NCBI RefSeq assembly: GCF_001678475.1
Contig: NZ_JTJR01000034.1
Span: 1-64,000, forward strand
Direction: 5' to 3'
DNA length: 64,000 nt
Source: Gallibacterium genomosp. 3
GTDB taxonomy: Bacteria > Pseudomonadota > Gammaproteobacteria > Enterobacterales > Pasteurellaceae
The position numbers and the translations under genes were made by a program. Positions within the stretch are counted from its first letter, which is position 1. Every line of letters begins with the position of its first letter. Shown piece by piece: positions 37,648 through 47,140 of this stretch. The notes beneath the pieces were generated by a model that saw only the letters and a list, made by a program, of their open reading frames with translations, ran no database searches and was not told the DNA's origin.

Positions 37648-37979
37648 ATTTTTTATTGACTTCGTCACAACATTTTTTCTTATTCTAAGAGAGATACATT
37701 ATCTAAGTTTCTATATTTGGTTTAAAATACTCAATTTATTATGAGTAAAGTTGTTACTTATCCTTTTTATTCTCATTTTCGGGTTGTTTTAATTTATTTA
37801 TGAAAAAATAAAACATCCATAGATCCTAGATTAAACAATGGAATTGATATATTTTAAGAAAATAATTTAATCTAATTTTGAGTGTTCAAAGAAGATGCTG
37901 GGCAGCAAGATTTCCGATGTGATCGGGAAAGTGGTTTTGCTGAAAATTTAGACAGATAGTCAAATACAGGAACGAGAAG
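37648..37979 (+). other. relA upstream region with a structured leader element
   Basis: About 330 bases without a gene. The first 250 are AT-rich and show nothing clear. At 37903-37942 a nested hairpin forms: outer arms CAGCAA (37903-37908) and TTGCTG (37937-37942), inner arms TTTCCGAT (37911-37918) and ATCGGGAAA (37922-37930) with one bulged G. It ends about 38 bases before relA and is likely part of the relA mRNA leader. No T tract follows, so it is not a plain terminator. Confidence 0.45.
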
Positions 37980-40205
37980 ATGGTTGCAGTAAGAGAAACA
38001 CATTTAAAAAATTTAACGGGTTTTGTTTTTGATGAGTGGCTAAATACTTTAGCAATTACACCACGAACTAAAGAAGCCCTTACCAAAGCGTGGCACTATC
38101 TTGAACCAAAAATCACAGAAAATGAATACGCTAAAGATATTGTATCGAGTAGCGTTGAAATGGTTTCGATTCTGACTGAATTAAATATGGATGAAAGTAC
38201 GCTCGTTGCTGCGTTATTCTTTCCATTAGTTGAAAATCAGATTATCTCTCTAGAAGACTTACAAATAGAGTTCGGCAAAAATATTGAACGCTTAGTACGT
38301 GGTGTATTTGAAATGGATAATATTCGTCAATTAAATACTTCACGTGGTGCGGATAGTGTACAAATCGACAATATTCGCCGAATGCTATTAGCGATGGTTG
38401 AAGATTTCCGTTGTGTTGTAATCAAATTAGCAGAACGTATTACCTTCCTACGCACAGCGGATAGCCGAGTTAGTGAAGAGGATAAAGTTTTAGCTGCCAA
38501 AGAGTGTTCCAATATCTATGCACCACTGGCTAACCGCTTAGGGATTGGACAACTTAAATGGGAATTAGAGGATTACTGTTTCCGTTATCTCCATCCAGCG
38601 CAATATCGTCACATTGCCAACCAATTACATGAACGCCGTTTAGAACGTGAACAATATATCCAAGACTTTGTAAAAGAACTCACTGGTTATTTAAAAGAGA
38701 GTATCAGTGAGGTAGAGGTTTATGGGCGACCGAAGCACATTTATAGCATTTGGCGCAAAATGCAGAAGAAAAATTTAGCCTTTGGTGATCTGTATGATAT
38801 TCGTGCAGTGCGAGTTATTGTTCAGAAATTACAAGATTGTTATGCCGCATTGGGGATCGTGCATACCCACTTTAAACACCTGCCTAAAGAGTTTGATGAC
38901 TATATTGCCAATCCAAAACCTAATGGTTATCAATCGATCCATACTGTAGTGTTAGGGCAAGGTGGCAAGCCGATTGAAGTACAAATTCGTACACAAAAAA
39001 TGCATGATGATGCCGAACTTGGGGTTGCAGCTCACTGGAAATACAAAGAGGGAGCAACAGCAGGGCGTAGTGGTTATGAAGAAAAAATTGCGTGGTTGCG
39101 TAAACTTTTAGCGTGGCAAGATGATTTAGCTGATTCTGGCGAAGTGTTAGCTGAAATGCGTAGTCAGGTGTTTGATGATCGGGTGTATGTGTTTACACCA
39201 AAAGGTGAGGTAATTGATTTACCAACAGGATCAACACCATTAGACTTTGCTTATACTATCCACAGTGAAATTGGTCATCGTTGTATCGGAGCGAAAGTCG
39301 CAGGGCGGATCGTACCATTCACGTACCAATTACAGATGGGTGATCAAATTGAAGTAATTACACAGAAAAATCCCAACCCAAGTCGAGATTGGTTAAATCC
39401 GAATTTAGGCTTTGTGCATACTGCACGAGCGCGAGCAAAGATTCATGCCTGGTTTAAAAAATTAGATCGTGACAAAAATATTCCGGCTGGTCGCGAAATG
39501 TTAGAAAGTGAAATGAATCGGATTGGTCTTACCCAAAAACAGATCGAACAGTATGCGTTACCTCGTTATAACTTACGCAATTTAGAGGATCTTTATGCAG
39601 GTATTGGTGGCGGAGATATTAAATTAAATCAATTAATTAACTTTCTACAAAGTAAGTTATTAAAGCCATCTGTTGAAGAAATAGATGAAGAAATTCTCAA
39701 ACATATTTCAAATAAATCAGCGAATAATAGTCAACAACAAAAAGAGAAGAAAAAAGGTCATGTTGTCGTTGAAGGTGTTGGTAATTTAATGCATCATATC
39801 GCACGCTGCTGCCAGCCGATACCTGGTGATGATATTGTGGGCTATATTACACAAGGTCGCGGGATTTCCATTCACCGTTCGGATTGCGATCAATTAGCTG
39901 AATTACAGGCAGCAAATCCAGAAAGGGTTGTTGAAGCCCTTTGGGGAGATAATTATTCATGTGGTGTACATGTGGGTATTCGTATCATATCAAGTGACCG
40001 TAACGGGTTGTTACGTGATATTACAACGGTGTTGGCGAATGAAAAAGTTAGCGTTTTAGGGGTAAGTAGCCGTAGCGATACAAAACGCCAAGTAGCCACG
40101 ATTGATATGCAAATTGAATTAAATAATGTACAGATGCTAAGTAAGATTCTCTCTCGACTCGCAAAATTAGATGATGTCATTGAAGCGAAACGAATTACCA
40201 ATTAA
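37980..40205 (+). CDS. relA: (p)ppGpp synthetase RelA
   Basis: A 741-residue protein (744 in E. coli). Domains in order: degenerate HD domain (about 50-200), synthetase domain (GRPKHIYSIWRKM and YDIRAVRVIV), TGS domain (VYVFTPKGEVIDLPTG), zinc-finger-like part (HIARCCQPIPGDDI) and ACT domain (NGLLRDITTVLANEKVSVLGV). It makes pppGpp on starved ribosomes with uncharged tRNA. The HD site lacks the intact His-Asp pair of SpoT. dgkA follows after eight bases. Confidence 0.97.
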   Translation: MVAVRETHLKNLTGFVFDEWLNTLAITPRTKEALTKAWHYLEPKITENEYAKDIVSSSVEMVSILTELNMDESTLVAALFFPLVENQIISLEDLQIEFGKNIERLVRGVFEMDNIRQLNTSRGADSVQIDNIRRMLLAMVEDFRCVVIKLAERITFLRTADSRVSEEDKVLAAKECSNIYAPLANRLGIGQLKWELEDYCFRYLHPAQYRHIANQLHERRLEREQYIQDFVKELTGYLKESISEVEVYGRPKHIYSIWRKMQKKNLAFGDLYDIRAVRVIVQKLQDCYAALGIVHTHFKHLPKEFDDYIANPKPNGYQSIHTVVLGQGGKPIEVQIRTQKMHDDAELGVAAHWKYKEGATAGRSGYEEKIAWLRKLLAWQDDLADSGEVLAEMRSQVFDDRVYVFTPKGEVIDLPTGSTPLDFAYTIHSEIGHRCIGAKVAGRIVPFTYQLQMGDQIEVITQKNPNPSRDWLNPNLGFVHTARARAKIHAWFKKLDRDKNIPAGREMLESEMNRIGLTQKQIEQYALPRYNLRNLEDLYAGIGGGDIKLNQLINFLQSKLLKPSVEEIDEEILKHISNKSANNSQQQKEKKKGHVVVEGVGNLMHHIARCCQPIPGDDIVGYITQGRGISIHRSDCDQLAELQAANPERVVEALWGDNYSCGVHVGIRIISSDRNGLLRDITTVLANEKVSVLGVSSRSDTKRQVATIDMQIELNNVQMLSKILSRLAKLDDVIEAKRITN

Positions 40206-40213
40206 GGAATATT

Positions 40214-40570
40214 ATGCAGAAATATACTGGACTTACACATTTCTTTAAAGCCGCGAAATATTCGATGCAAGGGCTACGTGCAGCATTTAAGTATGAAGCG
40301 GCTTTTCGCCATGAAGTCGGGGCGGCAATTATTTTAATCCCATTAGCGTTTTTCTTGGGAAAAAGCAAAATTGAAATTGCAATTATGGTGGCTTCGGTAT
40401 TGATGGTGTTTGCTATTGAGTTGCTTAATAGCGGTTTAGAAGCGATTGTAGATCGTGTCGGTAAAGAGTATCACGAACTATCCGGGCGCGCGAAGGATCT
40501 TGGATCAGCAGCTGTATTTGTGGCGATGGTAACTTGCGGTTTAGTTTGGTTAATCATTTTATTTGGATAA
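40214..40570 (+). CDS. dgkA: Diacylglycerol kinase DgkA
   Basis: A 118-residue inner-membrane protein (122 in E. coli) with three membrane segments. The catalytic region is FRHEVGAAIIL plus AIELLNSGLEAIVDRVG, in which the Glu and Asn/Asp residues bind MgATP. It recycles diacylglycerol to phosphatidic acid. It lies between relA and murB, separated by eight and three bases. Confidence 0.95.
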   Translation: MQKYTGLTHFFKAAKYSMQGLRAAFKYEAAFRHEVGAAIILIPLAFFLGKSKIEIAIMVASVLMVFAIELLNSGLEAIVDRVGKEYHELSGRAKDLGSAAVFVAMVTCGLVWLIILFG

Positions 40571-40573
40571 GTC

Positions 40574-41605
40574 ATGCAGGATTTAGGTACCTCTTTACAA
40601 CCCTATCACACCTTTGGTGTTGCCGCACAAGCAAAGCAGATTCTACAAATTGAAACCATTGATGAATTATGTAGTACATGGCAGAAAGCCCAAGCTCAAC
40701 AACTCCCAATCTTATTATTAGGTGAGGGAAGTAATGTTTTGTTTGTTGAGGATTTTGCTGGAATTGTGGTAGTAAATCGCATTAAAGGGATACAGCATCA
40801 GCAAGATGAGCATTACCATTATTTACAGGTAAATGCTGGAGAGAACTGGCATCAATTAGTCAAATATTGTGTTACACAGAATATTGGTGGTTTAGAAAAT
40901 TTAGCCTTAATTCCAGGATGTGTCGGTTCAGCACCAGTACAAAATATTGGTGCGTATGGCGTGGAGCTGAAAGATGTTTGTGAAGCGGTTGATGTGGTAG
41001 AGCTAGCAACAGGTAACCAGTTTCGTTTAAACAAGACGGAATGTGAATTTGCTTATCGAGAAAGTGTGTTTAAACATCGTTACTTACATGGTTATGCGGT
41101 AGTGGCAGTACACTTTAAATTAGCTAAAGATTGGCGACCAGTATTAACCTATGACAATCTTTCTGAATTAGCTAAAGAACAAATTACGCCTCAACAGGTT
41201 TTCGAGCAAATTTGTTTAACTCGACAAAGTAAATTACCTGATCCAAAACAGATTGGCAGTGCTGGCAGTTTTTTTAAGAATCCTGTGATCTCTAAGGCAC
41301 AATTTGAGCAAATCTATCAACAATATCCTACTATGCCACATTACCCACAAGCAGATGGTAGCGTGAAATTGGCGGCTGGATGGTTAATTGATCAATGTAG
41401 TTTAAAAGGTTATCAAATTGGCGGTGCAGCGGTACATGAGAAACAAGCATTGGTATTAATCAATAAAGCCAATGCAACGGGACAAGATGTCGTGGCATTA
41501 GCTCGTTATATTTGTAACCAAGTCAGGGATAAATTTCAGGTTCAGTTATCTCCGGAAGTGAGATTTATCGGTAAACAAGGTGAAGTCACTTTTACACTCA
41601 AGTAA
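40574..41605 (+). CDS. murB: UDP-N-acetylenolpyruvoylglucosamine reductase MurB
   Basis: A 343-residue FAD enzyme (342 in E. coli), the second committed step of peptidoglycan precursor synthesis. Motifs: [25 protein letters not shown], the active-site serine in [10 protein letters not shown], and the glutamate in LSPEVRFIG near the end. It follows dgkA by three bases and is last of the relA-dgkA-murB run. Confidence 0.96.
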   Translation: MQDLGTSLQPYHTFGVAAQAKQILQIETIDELCSTWQKAQAQQLPILLLGEGSNVLFVEDFAGIVVVNRIKGIQHQQDEHYHYLQVNAGENWHQLVKYCVTQNIGGLENLALIPGCVGSAPVQNIGAYGVELKDVCEAVDVVELATGNQFRLNKTECEFAYRESVFKHRYLHGYAVVAVHFKLAKDWRPVLTYDNLSELAKEQITPQQVFEQICLTRQSKLPDPKQIGSAGSFFKNPVISKAQFEQIYQQYPTMPHYPQADGSVKLAAGWLIDQCSLKGYQIGGAAVHEKQALVLINKANATGQDVVALARYICNQVRDKFQVQLSPEVRFIGKQGEVTFTLK

Positions 41606-41658
41606 CAGCCAACGTGCTGATTAATCTCTATAAGTACAAGTCTTTAAATATTGGTTGG

Positions 41659-41722
41659 ATCTCCTCTCACACTTGTGTCAAAAACCTGATTAGTGACAAG
41701 GTAAGTAAGTGTATGAGGAGAT
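41659..41722. repeat. Long imperfect inverted repeat between murB and rdgC
   Basis: Arms of 16 bases (41659-41674 and 41707-41722, ATCTCCTC ... GAGGAGAT at the ends) pair with two mismatches. Inside, CTTGTGTCA and TGACAAG add further pairing, giving a stem-loop of about 64 bases between two convergent genes. It may act as a two-way terminator despite the lack of T runs, or be an intergenic repeat. Confidence 0.5.
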
Positions 41723-41753
41723 AATAGATTTATAACCTCAGTTATTATAGCAA

Positions 41754-42659
41754 CTAAGGCAACGCTTTTTCGCCTAATAGCTCAATCAAGTTCTTCATTA
41801 ATAAAGATAACTCGCCCGTCATTAACACAAAGTCAGCATCAAAACGTTGTTCGATATCTTCTTTTAAAATATCGTCATTTTTTTCACGCACGACATCGGC
41901 AAATTTTACGCGTTTTAACGAAGCATCTTCATTAAGTACAAAAGAGAAATGATTTTCCCAATCTAAGGCCAGCTTCGTGACCACTTTACCAGCAGTTAAA
42001 TGTCCTTGAATATCTTGTTCATAAAGATCTTGGTTTTTACAACGAATAGTTGATCCAGTATCGAGATCTTTAAACTCTCCCTCTTCTAAACACGTTAGCC
42101 ATTGTGGTAATTCATCTTTCAGTAACCAGTTAGTCATCGTAGTTGGTAATTCTTCAGCAAACGCAAATGGAATCACGGGTAATGAACCTAATGATTTGCG
42201 TAAGAGTGCTAATACATCTTCAGCTCGCTTACTAGAAGCCGCATCAATATAAATTAAATCTTGTGTGGTATCGATCCAGAGTGCTGTGCGTTGATGGCGA
42301 CTAAAAGCACGCATTAATAATGTGGCGACAACATCGTCTTTTAAGGCTTGTTTTTCGGTTTTTTTCAGCTTGCGTTGTTGTGCGGCTTCTAATTCTTGAA
42401 CACGATTTTCTAATGTTTCTTTAACCACATTAGTTGGTAAGATTTTTTCTTCTCGATGGGCGACTAATAAAATCTGACCGCCAACACTAAAGTGTAATAA
42501 TTCACTGGTTGATAAAGGCGATTGCCAGCCAAATTTACTTTGGTCTGTCGAGCCACAGGGGATAAATTGGTGTTGAGTAAGATTATTTTGTAAGGCATCT
42601 AATGCCCAATCTAATTTTTTTGTTAAACGGTAAACCAGAATATTTTTAAACCAATACAT
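41754..42659 (-). CDS. rdgC: Recombination-associated protein RdgC
   Basis: A 301-residue DNA-binding protein (303 in E. coli). The start YWFKNILVYRLTKK, FIPCGSTDQSKFGWQSP and VAHREEKILPTNVVKE are family landmarks. RdgC forms a ring dimer around DNA and limits RecA. It is a single-gene unit diverging from proC. Confidence 0.94.
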   Translation of the reverse strand: MYWFKNILVYRLTKKLDWALDALQNNLTQHQFIPCGSTDQSKFGWQSPLSTSELLHFSVGGQILLVAHREEKILPTNVVKETLENRVQELEAAQQRKLKKTEKQALKDDVVATLLMRAFSRHQRTALWIDTTQDLIYIDAASSKRAEDVLALLRKSLGSLPVIPFAFAEELPTTMTNWLLKDELPQWLTCLEEGEFKDLDTGSTIRCKNQDLYEQDIQGHLTAGKVVTKLALDWENHFSFVLNEDASLKRVKFADVVREKNDDILKEDIEQRFDADFVLMTGELSLLMKNLIELLGEKALP

Positions 42660-42737
42660 AGGCGTTTCCTTTCATTTATATTATTATACGTCGCGGACAG
42701 CGGAAGCTATTGTAACTTGATTAAGAGAGAAAATCCT

Positions 42738-43553
42738 ATGCAACAAAAAAAAATTGCTTTTATTGGTGGCGGCAATATGGCTACTGCTATTGTTTTTGGT
42801 TTATTGGCAAAAGGGTATATCGTAGAAAATATTATTGTTTGTGAACACAATCTGGATAAACATCATACGTTTAATGAGCGTGGTGTATTTACTACGTTGG
42901 TGGCAACAGATGCAGTTCAACAGGCGGATGTAATTTTATTAGCAGTAAAACCACAAAATATGCAGCAAGCCTGCGAGAGTTTTAATCAACTCGATCTAAG
43001 TAATAAATGGATTATCTCGATTGCAGCGGGAATTTCGGTAGGTGCATTACAACGTTTTTTGCCAACGGCGAAGCAGTTTGTGCGAGTAATGCCAAATACA
43101 CCGGCTTTAATTTCTAAGGGAATGTCGGGATTATTTGCAACTAGCAGTGTAACGCCAGAATTTAAAGGATATGCAGGAGAATTATTTGAAGCAGTGGGAC
43201 AAGTTTGTTGGGTAGATGTAGAAACCGATATCAACACAATTATTGCGGCATCTGGAAGTAGCCCCGCTTATTTCTTCTTGTTTATGGAAGGTATGCAAAA
43301 AGCCTTAATTGAAATGGGATTAAGCAAAGAGCAATCTCGTTTATTAGTACAACAATCTACATTAGGTGCAGCAGAAATGGTGGTCGCTAATCCTCGTACT
43401 TCGATTGAAACATTAAGACAACAAGTGACCTCAAAAGGTGGTACTACGGCGGCTGCAATTAATGTATTCCAACAACAACAACTGGAAGTAACGATTAAAC
43501 AAGCAATGCAAGCAGCGATTGATCGTGCAGAAGAAATGGAGAAATTATTTTGA
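42738..43553 (+). CDS. proC: Pyrroline-5-carboxylate reductase
   Basis: A 271-residue enzyme (269 in E. coli), last step of proline synthesis. The dinucleotide motif IAFIGGGNMATAIVFGLL is at the start, and the C-terminal VTSKGGTTAAAI block is the family signature. The ATG at 42738 is chosen over an upstream TTG because of AAGAGAGA in front and family length. The second to sixth codons contain nine A in a row, a possible slippage site. It overlaps the next gene by four bases. Confidence 0.95.
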   Translation: MQQKKIAFIGGGNMATAIVFGLLAKGYIVENIIVCEHNLDKHHTFNERGVFTTLVATDAVQQADVILLAVKPQNMQQACESFNQLDLSNKWIISIAAGISVGALQRFLPTAKQFVRVMPNTPALISKGMSGLFATSSVTPEFKGYAGELFEAVGQVCWVDVETDINTIIAASGSSPAYFFLFMEGMQKALIEMGLSKEQSRLLVQQSTLGAAEMVVANPRTSIETLRQQVTSKGGTTAAAINVFQQQQLEVTIKQAMQAAIDRAEEMEKLF

Positions 43554-44722
43554 TCAAAGTTCGTTCAGAGTATTGGCTGGTTCTGAATTATCTTGGTTAT
43601 TTTTGTGCTTATGGAGTATTTGTGCCATTAATTCCAGTATGGTTACAAGCACAATCTTATTCTGATGAAAATATTGCCTTACTATTAGCCTTTGCTTATG
43701 TATTCCGCTTTTTGGGCGGAATCTTTTTTTCTAGTAGGATTAAAGATACGGCTTATTTGCCTACAATGTTGCGTCACTTAGCATTAGGTTCAGCGATTGT
43801 TATTTTAGCAATGGGGCTGAGTGCATTACATTGGCATTCATTTATTCTAATTTTTATCTTGTTTGGTTTATTTAGTGTATTGAATGGTGCAGGTATGCCA
43901 CTACAAGATAGTTTGGCAAGCATTTGGAATCAACAAATTGGTTTAGACTATGGGCGGGTACGTTTAACTGGTTCATTAGGATTTGTAATTGGTGTTGTCT
44001 GTTTTGGCGGATTAATCAATTATTTAGGTAATGATGCAATTATTTGGGTATTAGGCAGTTTGTTAATTTTATATACTTTGGTGCAATTACCTGTACCCAC
44101 AGTATTGCCTAAATCAACTCAAGTCCAAACAGAGAATAGCAAAATTAGTTATCGTGATTTATTAAGAGAATCAAATACTTTACGTTTATTAATTGCAGTA
44201 TCGCTAATTCAAGGATCACACGGTGCGTATTATGCGTATAGTACAATTTATTGGGTTTCCCAAGGCATAAGTATCCAAACCACAAGCTGGTTGTGGGGAA
44301 TTTCAGTCATTGCTGAAGTTGCATTATTCTTTTTTGCTTCTAGGCTATTTAAGAATTGGAATATTACGGCATTATTTGTGTTAAGTATTAGTGCAGCGAT
44401 AATTCGTTGGCTCTGTTTTCCATTAATGACAGGATTTGTTGAGCTTGCCTTACTGCAAACTTTTCACGCATTAACTTATGCAGTAGCCCATTTTGCCACA
44501 GTACGCTATATCTCAGCACAACCTGATACCCATATTGCGAAATTACAAGCACTGTATAATGGTTTGAGCAGTTGTATTGCGGTAGCGCTTCTTACGGCAT
44601 TATCAGGGGTGTTATATACCTATGTAGCAAGTTATGCATTTTGGGGAATGGCAATCATCGTTGCATTAGCTTTACTTTTCTTACCTAAGTCCCTACCTCG
44701 AATTGAGCAAATTGCCCGTTAA
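43550..44722 (+). CDS. MFS transporter, HcaT-like
   Basis: A 390-residue transporter with about 12 membrane segments. The closest family I recognise is HcaT (3-phenylpropionate transporter family, nucleoside:H+ symporter-like MFS): LDYGRVRLTGSLGFVIG, IQGSHGAYYAYSTIYW and the start YWLVLNYLGYFCAYGVFVPL. The true substrate is unknown, since no aromatic degradation genes are near. The start codon is TTG, overlapping the proC stop by four bases (TTGA), which couples translation. GGAGAA lies before it. Confidence 0.82.
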   Translation: MIKVRSEYWLVLNYLGYFCAYGVFVPLIPVWLQAQSYSDENIALLLAFAYVFRFLGGIFFSSRIKDTAYLPTMLRHLALGSAIVILAMGLSALHWHSFILIFILFGLFSVLNGAGMPLQDSLASIWNQQIGLDYGRVRLTGSLGFVIGVVCFGGLINYLGNDAIIWVLGSLLILYTLVQLPVPTVLPKSTQVQTENSKISYRDLLRESNTLRLLIAVSLIQGSHGAYYAYSTIYWVSQGISIQTTSWLWGISVIAEVALFFFASRLFKNWNITALFVLSISAAIIRWLCFPLMTGFVELALLQTFHALTYAVAHFATVRYISAQPDTHIAKLQALYNGLSSCIAVALLTALSGVLYTYVASYAFWGMAIIVALALLFLPKSLPRIEQIAR

Positions 44723-44818
44723 ATCGGGCATTTGCTTGTATCCAACCCGAGATTTTCCTAACATATAAATCCATATTTAAAATATTTCTTTTTCTTTAAC
44801 ACGTTAATGAGAGGCTAT

Positions 44819-45979
44819 ATGTTAGATCAACAAACTATCGATTTGATTAAAGCAACTGTACCCGCATTAGAAGTACACGGTACAACAATTACTAAGACTT
44901 TCTATAAAAATATGTTTAACGATCATCCAGAGCTGTTGAACATTTTTAATAAAACCAACCAAAAACAAGGTAAACAACCAACAGCATTAGCGACCACAGT
45001 ATTAGCAGCGGCAAAACATATTGATAATTTAGGTGCGATTCTTAATCATGTGATTCAAATTGGTCATAAACATAGAGCGTTACAGATTAAGCCAGAACAT
45101 TATGCGATCGTAGGTAAGCATTTATTAATTGCGATTAAAGAAGTATTACAAGACGCAGCGACACCAGAAATTATTGATGCGTGGGCAAAAGCTTACCAAG
45201 TGATTGCAGATGCATTCATCCAAGTAGAACAAAAAATGTATGATGAAGCAGCATGGCAAGATTTCCAACCATTTGAAGTAGTAGGAAAACGTGCAGTAAG
45301 TAATGACATTATTGAGTTTACTGTAAAAAATGATGCTATTTTAAATGGATTAACAGTCCAAGCTGGTCAATATATTACTGTTCAAGTCCAACCAAAAGCA
45401 GATGATAATTTAGCATTGCGTCATTACTCAATCTGTTCTGTTGATTTAAGTGCTGGATTAAAATTTGCGGTGAAACGTGAAAGTACAGAAGGTATCTCAG
45501 GTGTAGTATCTAATTATTTACATGATGAAGTGCAAGTTGGCGATAAAATTAACCTTTCTGCCCCAGCAGGTGATTTCTTACTAGAACAAAATGATCGTCC
45601 AGTGGTGTTATTGAGTGGTGGTGTTGGTATTACGCCAATTCTTGCGATGTTAGATGCACAAGTAGCGACAAATGCACAACGTCCATTAGTTTGGATCAAC
45701 GCAACGAAGAATCAAGAAACAGAAGCATTTAAAGCAGAGGTAGCACAATATTTGGCAAAAGCGAATGTTATTCATGCCGCAACATTATATAGTGCAGATC
45801 AACAACGTATTACTGCAGAATATTTAGCAGAACATTTACCAGAAAATGCAGATATTTATTTATGCGGTTCTGTGAGATTTATGGAATCTGTTATTGGATT
45901 ATTAGAAGGATTAAATCGTCCGCAACAAACTATTCATTTTGAGCCGTTTGGGCCGAAGATGAGTTTAATTAAGGTTTGA
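44819..45979 (+). CDS. hmp: Flavohemoglobin / nitric oxide dioxygenase Hmp
   Basis: A 386-residue protein. The N-terminal globin domain carries LIKATVPALEVHG and the proximal haem histidine in HVIQIGHKHRALQI; the reductase half has LRHYSICS (FAD) and LLSGGVGITPILAMLD (NAD). It oxidises nitric oxide to nitrate. The ATG at 44819 is preceded by GAGAGG and is preferred to one four codons earlier. I did not find a convincing NsrR site in the short upstream gap. Confidence 0.95.
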   Translation: MLDQQTIDLIKATVPALEVHGTTITKTFYKNMFNDHPELLNIFNKTNQKQGKQPTALATTVLAAAKHIDNLGAILNHVIQIGHKHRALQIKPEHYAIVGKHLLIAIKEVLQDAATPEIIDAWAKAYQVIADAFIQVEQKMYDEAAWQDFQPFEVVGKRAVSNDIIEFTVKNDAILNGLTVQAGQYITVQVQPKADDNLALRHYSICSVDLSAGLKFAVKRESTEGISGVVSNYLHDEVQVGDKINLSAPAGDFLLEQNDRPVVLLSGGVGITPILAMLDAQVATNAQRPLVWINATKNQETEAFKAEVAQYLAKANVIHAATLYSADQQRITAEYLAEHLPENADIYLCGSVRFMESVIGLLEGLNRPQQTIHFEPFGPKMSLIKV

Positions 45980-45989
45980 TTATTAGTAA

Positions 45990-46018
45990 GAGGGGGATGA
46001 GTAATCCCCTTTATTTTT
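45990..46018. terminator. Terminator between hmp and xerD
   Basis: AGGGGGAT (45991-45998) pairs with AATCCCCT (46003-46010) around a short loop, followed on the plus strand by TTATTTTTAT. It lies between the convergent hmp and xerD genes. Confidence 0.7.
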
Positions 46019-46910
46019 ATCCACGAGGATGATAACGAGCGTGTAATTGCTTTAATCGCTCTTTGGCAACGTGGGTATAAATTTGAGTGGTTGAAAGATC
46101 ACTGTGTCCTAACAACATCTGAACTACCCGCAAATCTGCGCCATGATTGACAAGATGAGTCGCAAACGCGTGGCGTAACACGTGTGGCGATAATTTATCA
46201 GTATCAATATTCGCACGTACTGCATAATGTTTAATACGATGCCAGAATGTTTGCCTTGTCATTAAGGTACCACGTCGGCTAGGAAACAAAATATCGCTGC
46301 TTTGCCCAGATAATAAGACTGTACGCCCATATAGAATAAATTGTTGTACCCAATAGTTAGCTTCTTCCCCCATTGGCACCAATCGTTCTTTATCGGCTTT
46401 ACCAATAATCCGTACCACGCCTTGTTGTAAATTAATATTGTTGGTGGTTAAGGTAACTAATTCCGTTACCCGTAATCCCGTAGCATACAATAATTCGAGC
46501 ATTGCTTTATCACGTAATTCCAAAGGATCTTCGGTAGCAGGTGTATTCAATAGATCTGTAACCTGACTCTCAGTTAAATATTTGGGTAAACGTGCAGGTA
46601 ATTTTGGTGATGATAATAAGGCACAAGGATTATCTGCTCGGTATTTCTCTTGGTATAAATATTGAAACAGTTTGCGTAATGAACTCAACATTCTGGCGTA
46701 ACTTGTTGCTTTGTAGCCTAAGTCTAAGCGTTCACCGAGAAAAGTTTGTAAATCAAGATATTGCACTTGTTGTAAATCAAGTTGATGTTGTTCCAACCAT
46801 TGACTAAAAAATTTTAAATCAGAACGATAACTAGCAATTGTATTTTGCGATAAATTTTTACTTAACCAAAGATCATCAAGGAAAAGGTTGATCAGAGTAC
46901 TATCTTTCAT
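46017..46910 (-). CDS. xerD: Tyrosine recombinase XerD
   Basis: A 297-residue recombinase (298 in E. coli) that with XerC resolves chromosome dimers at dif. The catalytic residues are visible: Arg in YATGLRVTELV, His-x-x-Arg in SPHVLRHAFATHLVNHGADL, His in MLLGHSDLSTTQ and the Tyr nucleophile in IYTHV. It is a housekeeping gene here, without an attachment site or mobile element next to it. Confidence 0.96.
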   Translation of the reverse strand: MKDSTLINLFLDDLWLSKNLSQNTIASYRSDLKFFSQWLEQHQLDLQQVQYLDLQTFLGERLDLGYKATSYARMLSSLRKLFQYLYQEKYRADNPCALLSSPKLPARLPKYLTESQVTDLLNTPATEDPLELRDKAMLELLYATGLRVTELVTLTTNNINLQQGVVRIIGKADKERLVPMGEEANYWVQQFILYGRTVLLSGQSSDILFPSRRGTLMTRQTFWHRIKHYAVRANIDTDKLSPHVLRHAFATHLVNHGADLRVVQMLLGHSDLSTTQIYTHVAKERLKQLHARYHPRG

Positions 46911-47140
46911 TGTTCTTTTATTTCAATTAGATGGTTATCAGGTATAATGTGCCGCAATTTTGACGGCAAAAATAAACTCTATCGCCATTATCGTTCCCCT
47001 GCAAGGTGAGAACTCGATTTTTTTGCGAAAACAGATTTTAGAGTGATTACTATTTGTCGTGTAGCACTTACCAAATCACAGATTTGGTATGGCTTCTATT
47101 TTTAAAAACTTTATAAATTTATACATTTGAGGACTATTTT
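46911..47140 (+). promoter_or_regulatory. Structured leader with candidate attenuator before the NSS transporter
   Basis: A possible -10 TATAAT (46943-46948) would give a leader of about 185 bases. It holds a TGCCG/CGGCA hairpin (about 46949-46967), a GC-rich imperfect hairpin around 46991-47016 (CCTGCAAGG core) followed directly by seven T (47018-47024), which reads like an intrinsic terminator, and a 9-bp hairpin TACCAAATC/GATTTGGTA (47069-47089). This layout suggests attenuation or a riboswitch. No known riboswitch consensus was recognised. Confidence 0.45.

Noticed and set aside
42741-42753. Nine-A run at the start of proC as a phase-variation switch
   Set aside because: A runs of this size are frequent in AT-rich coding DNA and proC is a housekeeping gene; no selective reason to switch it.
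44723-44818. NsrR operator before hmp
   Set aside because: The AT-rich gap contains only weak, imperfect symmetry and nothing close to the NsrR consensus.
46017-46910. xerD as an integrase of a mobile element
   Set aside because: Length and motifs are those of the housekeeping XerD; no att repeats or phage genes are nearby.
46943-47024. Glycine, lysine or TPP riboswitch before the NSS transporter
   Set aside because: None of the conserved blocks of these aptamers could be found on either strand; only a generic hairpin plus T run remains.
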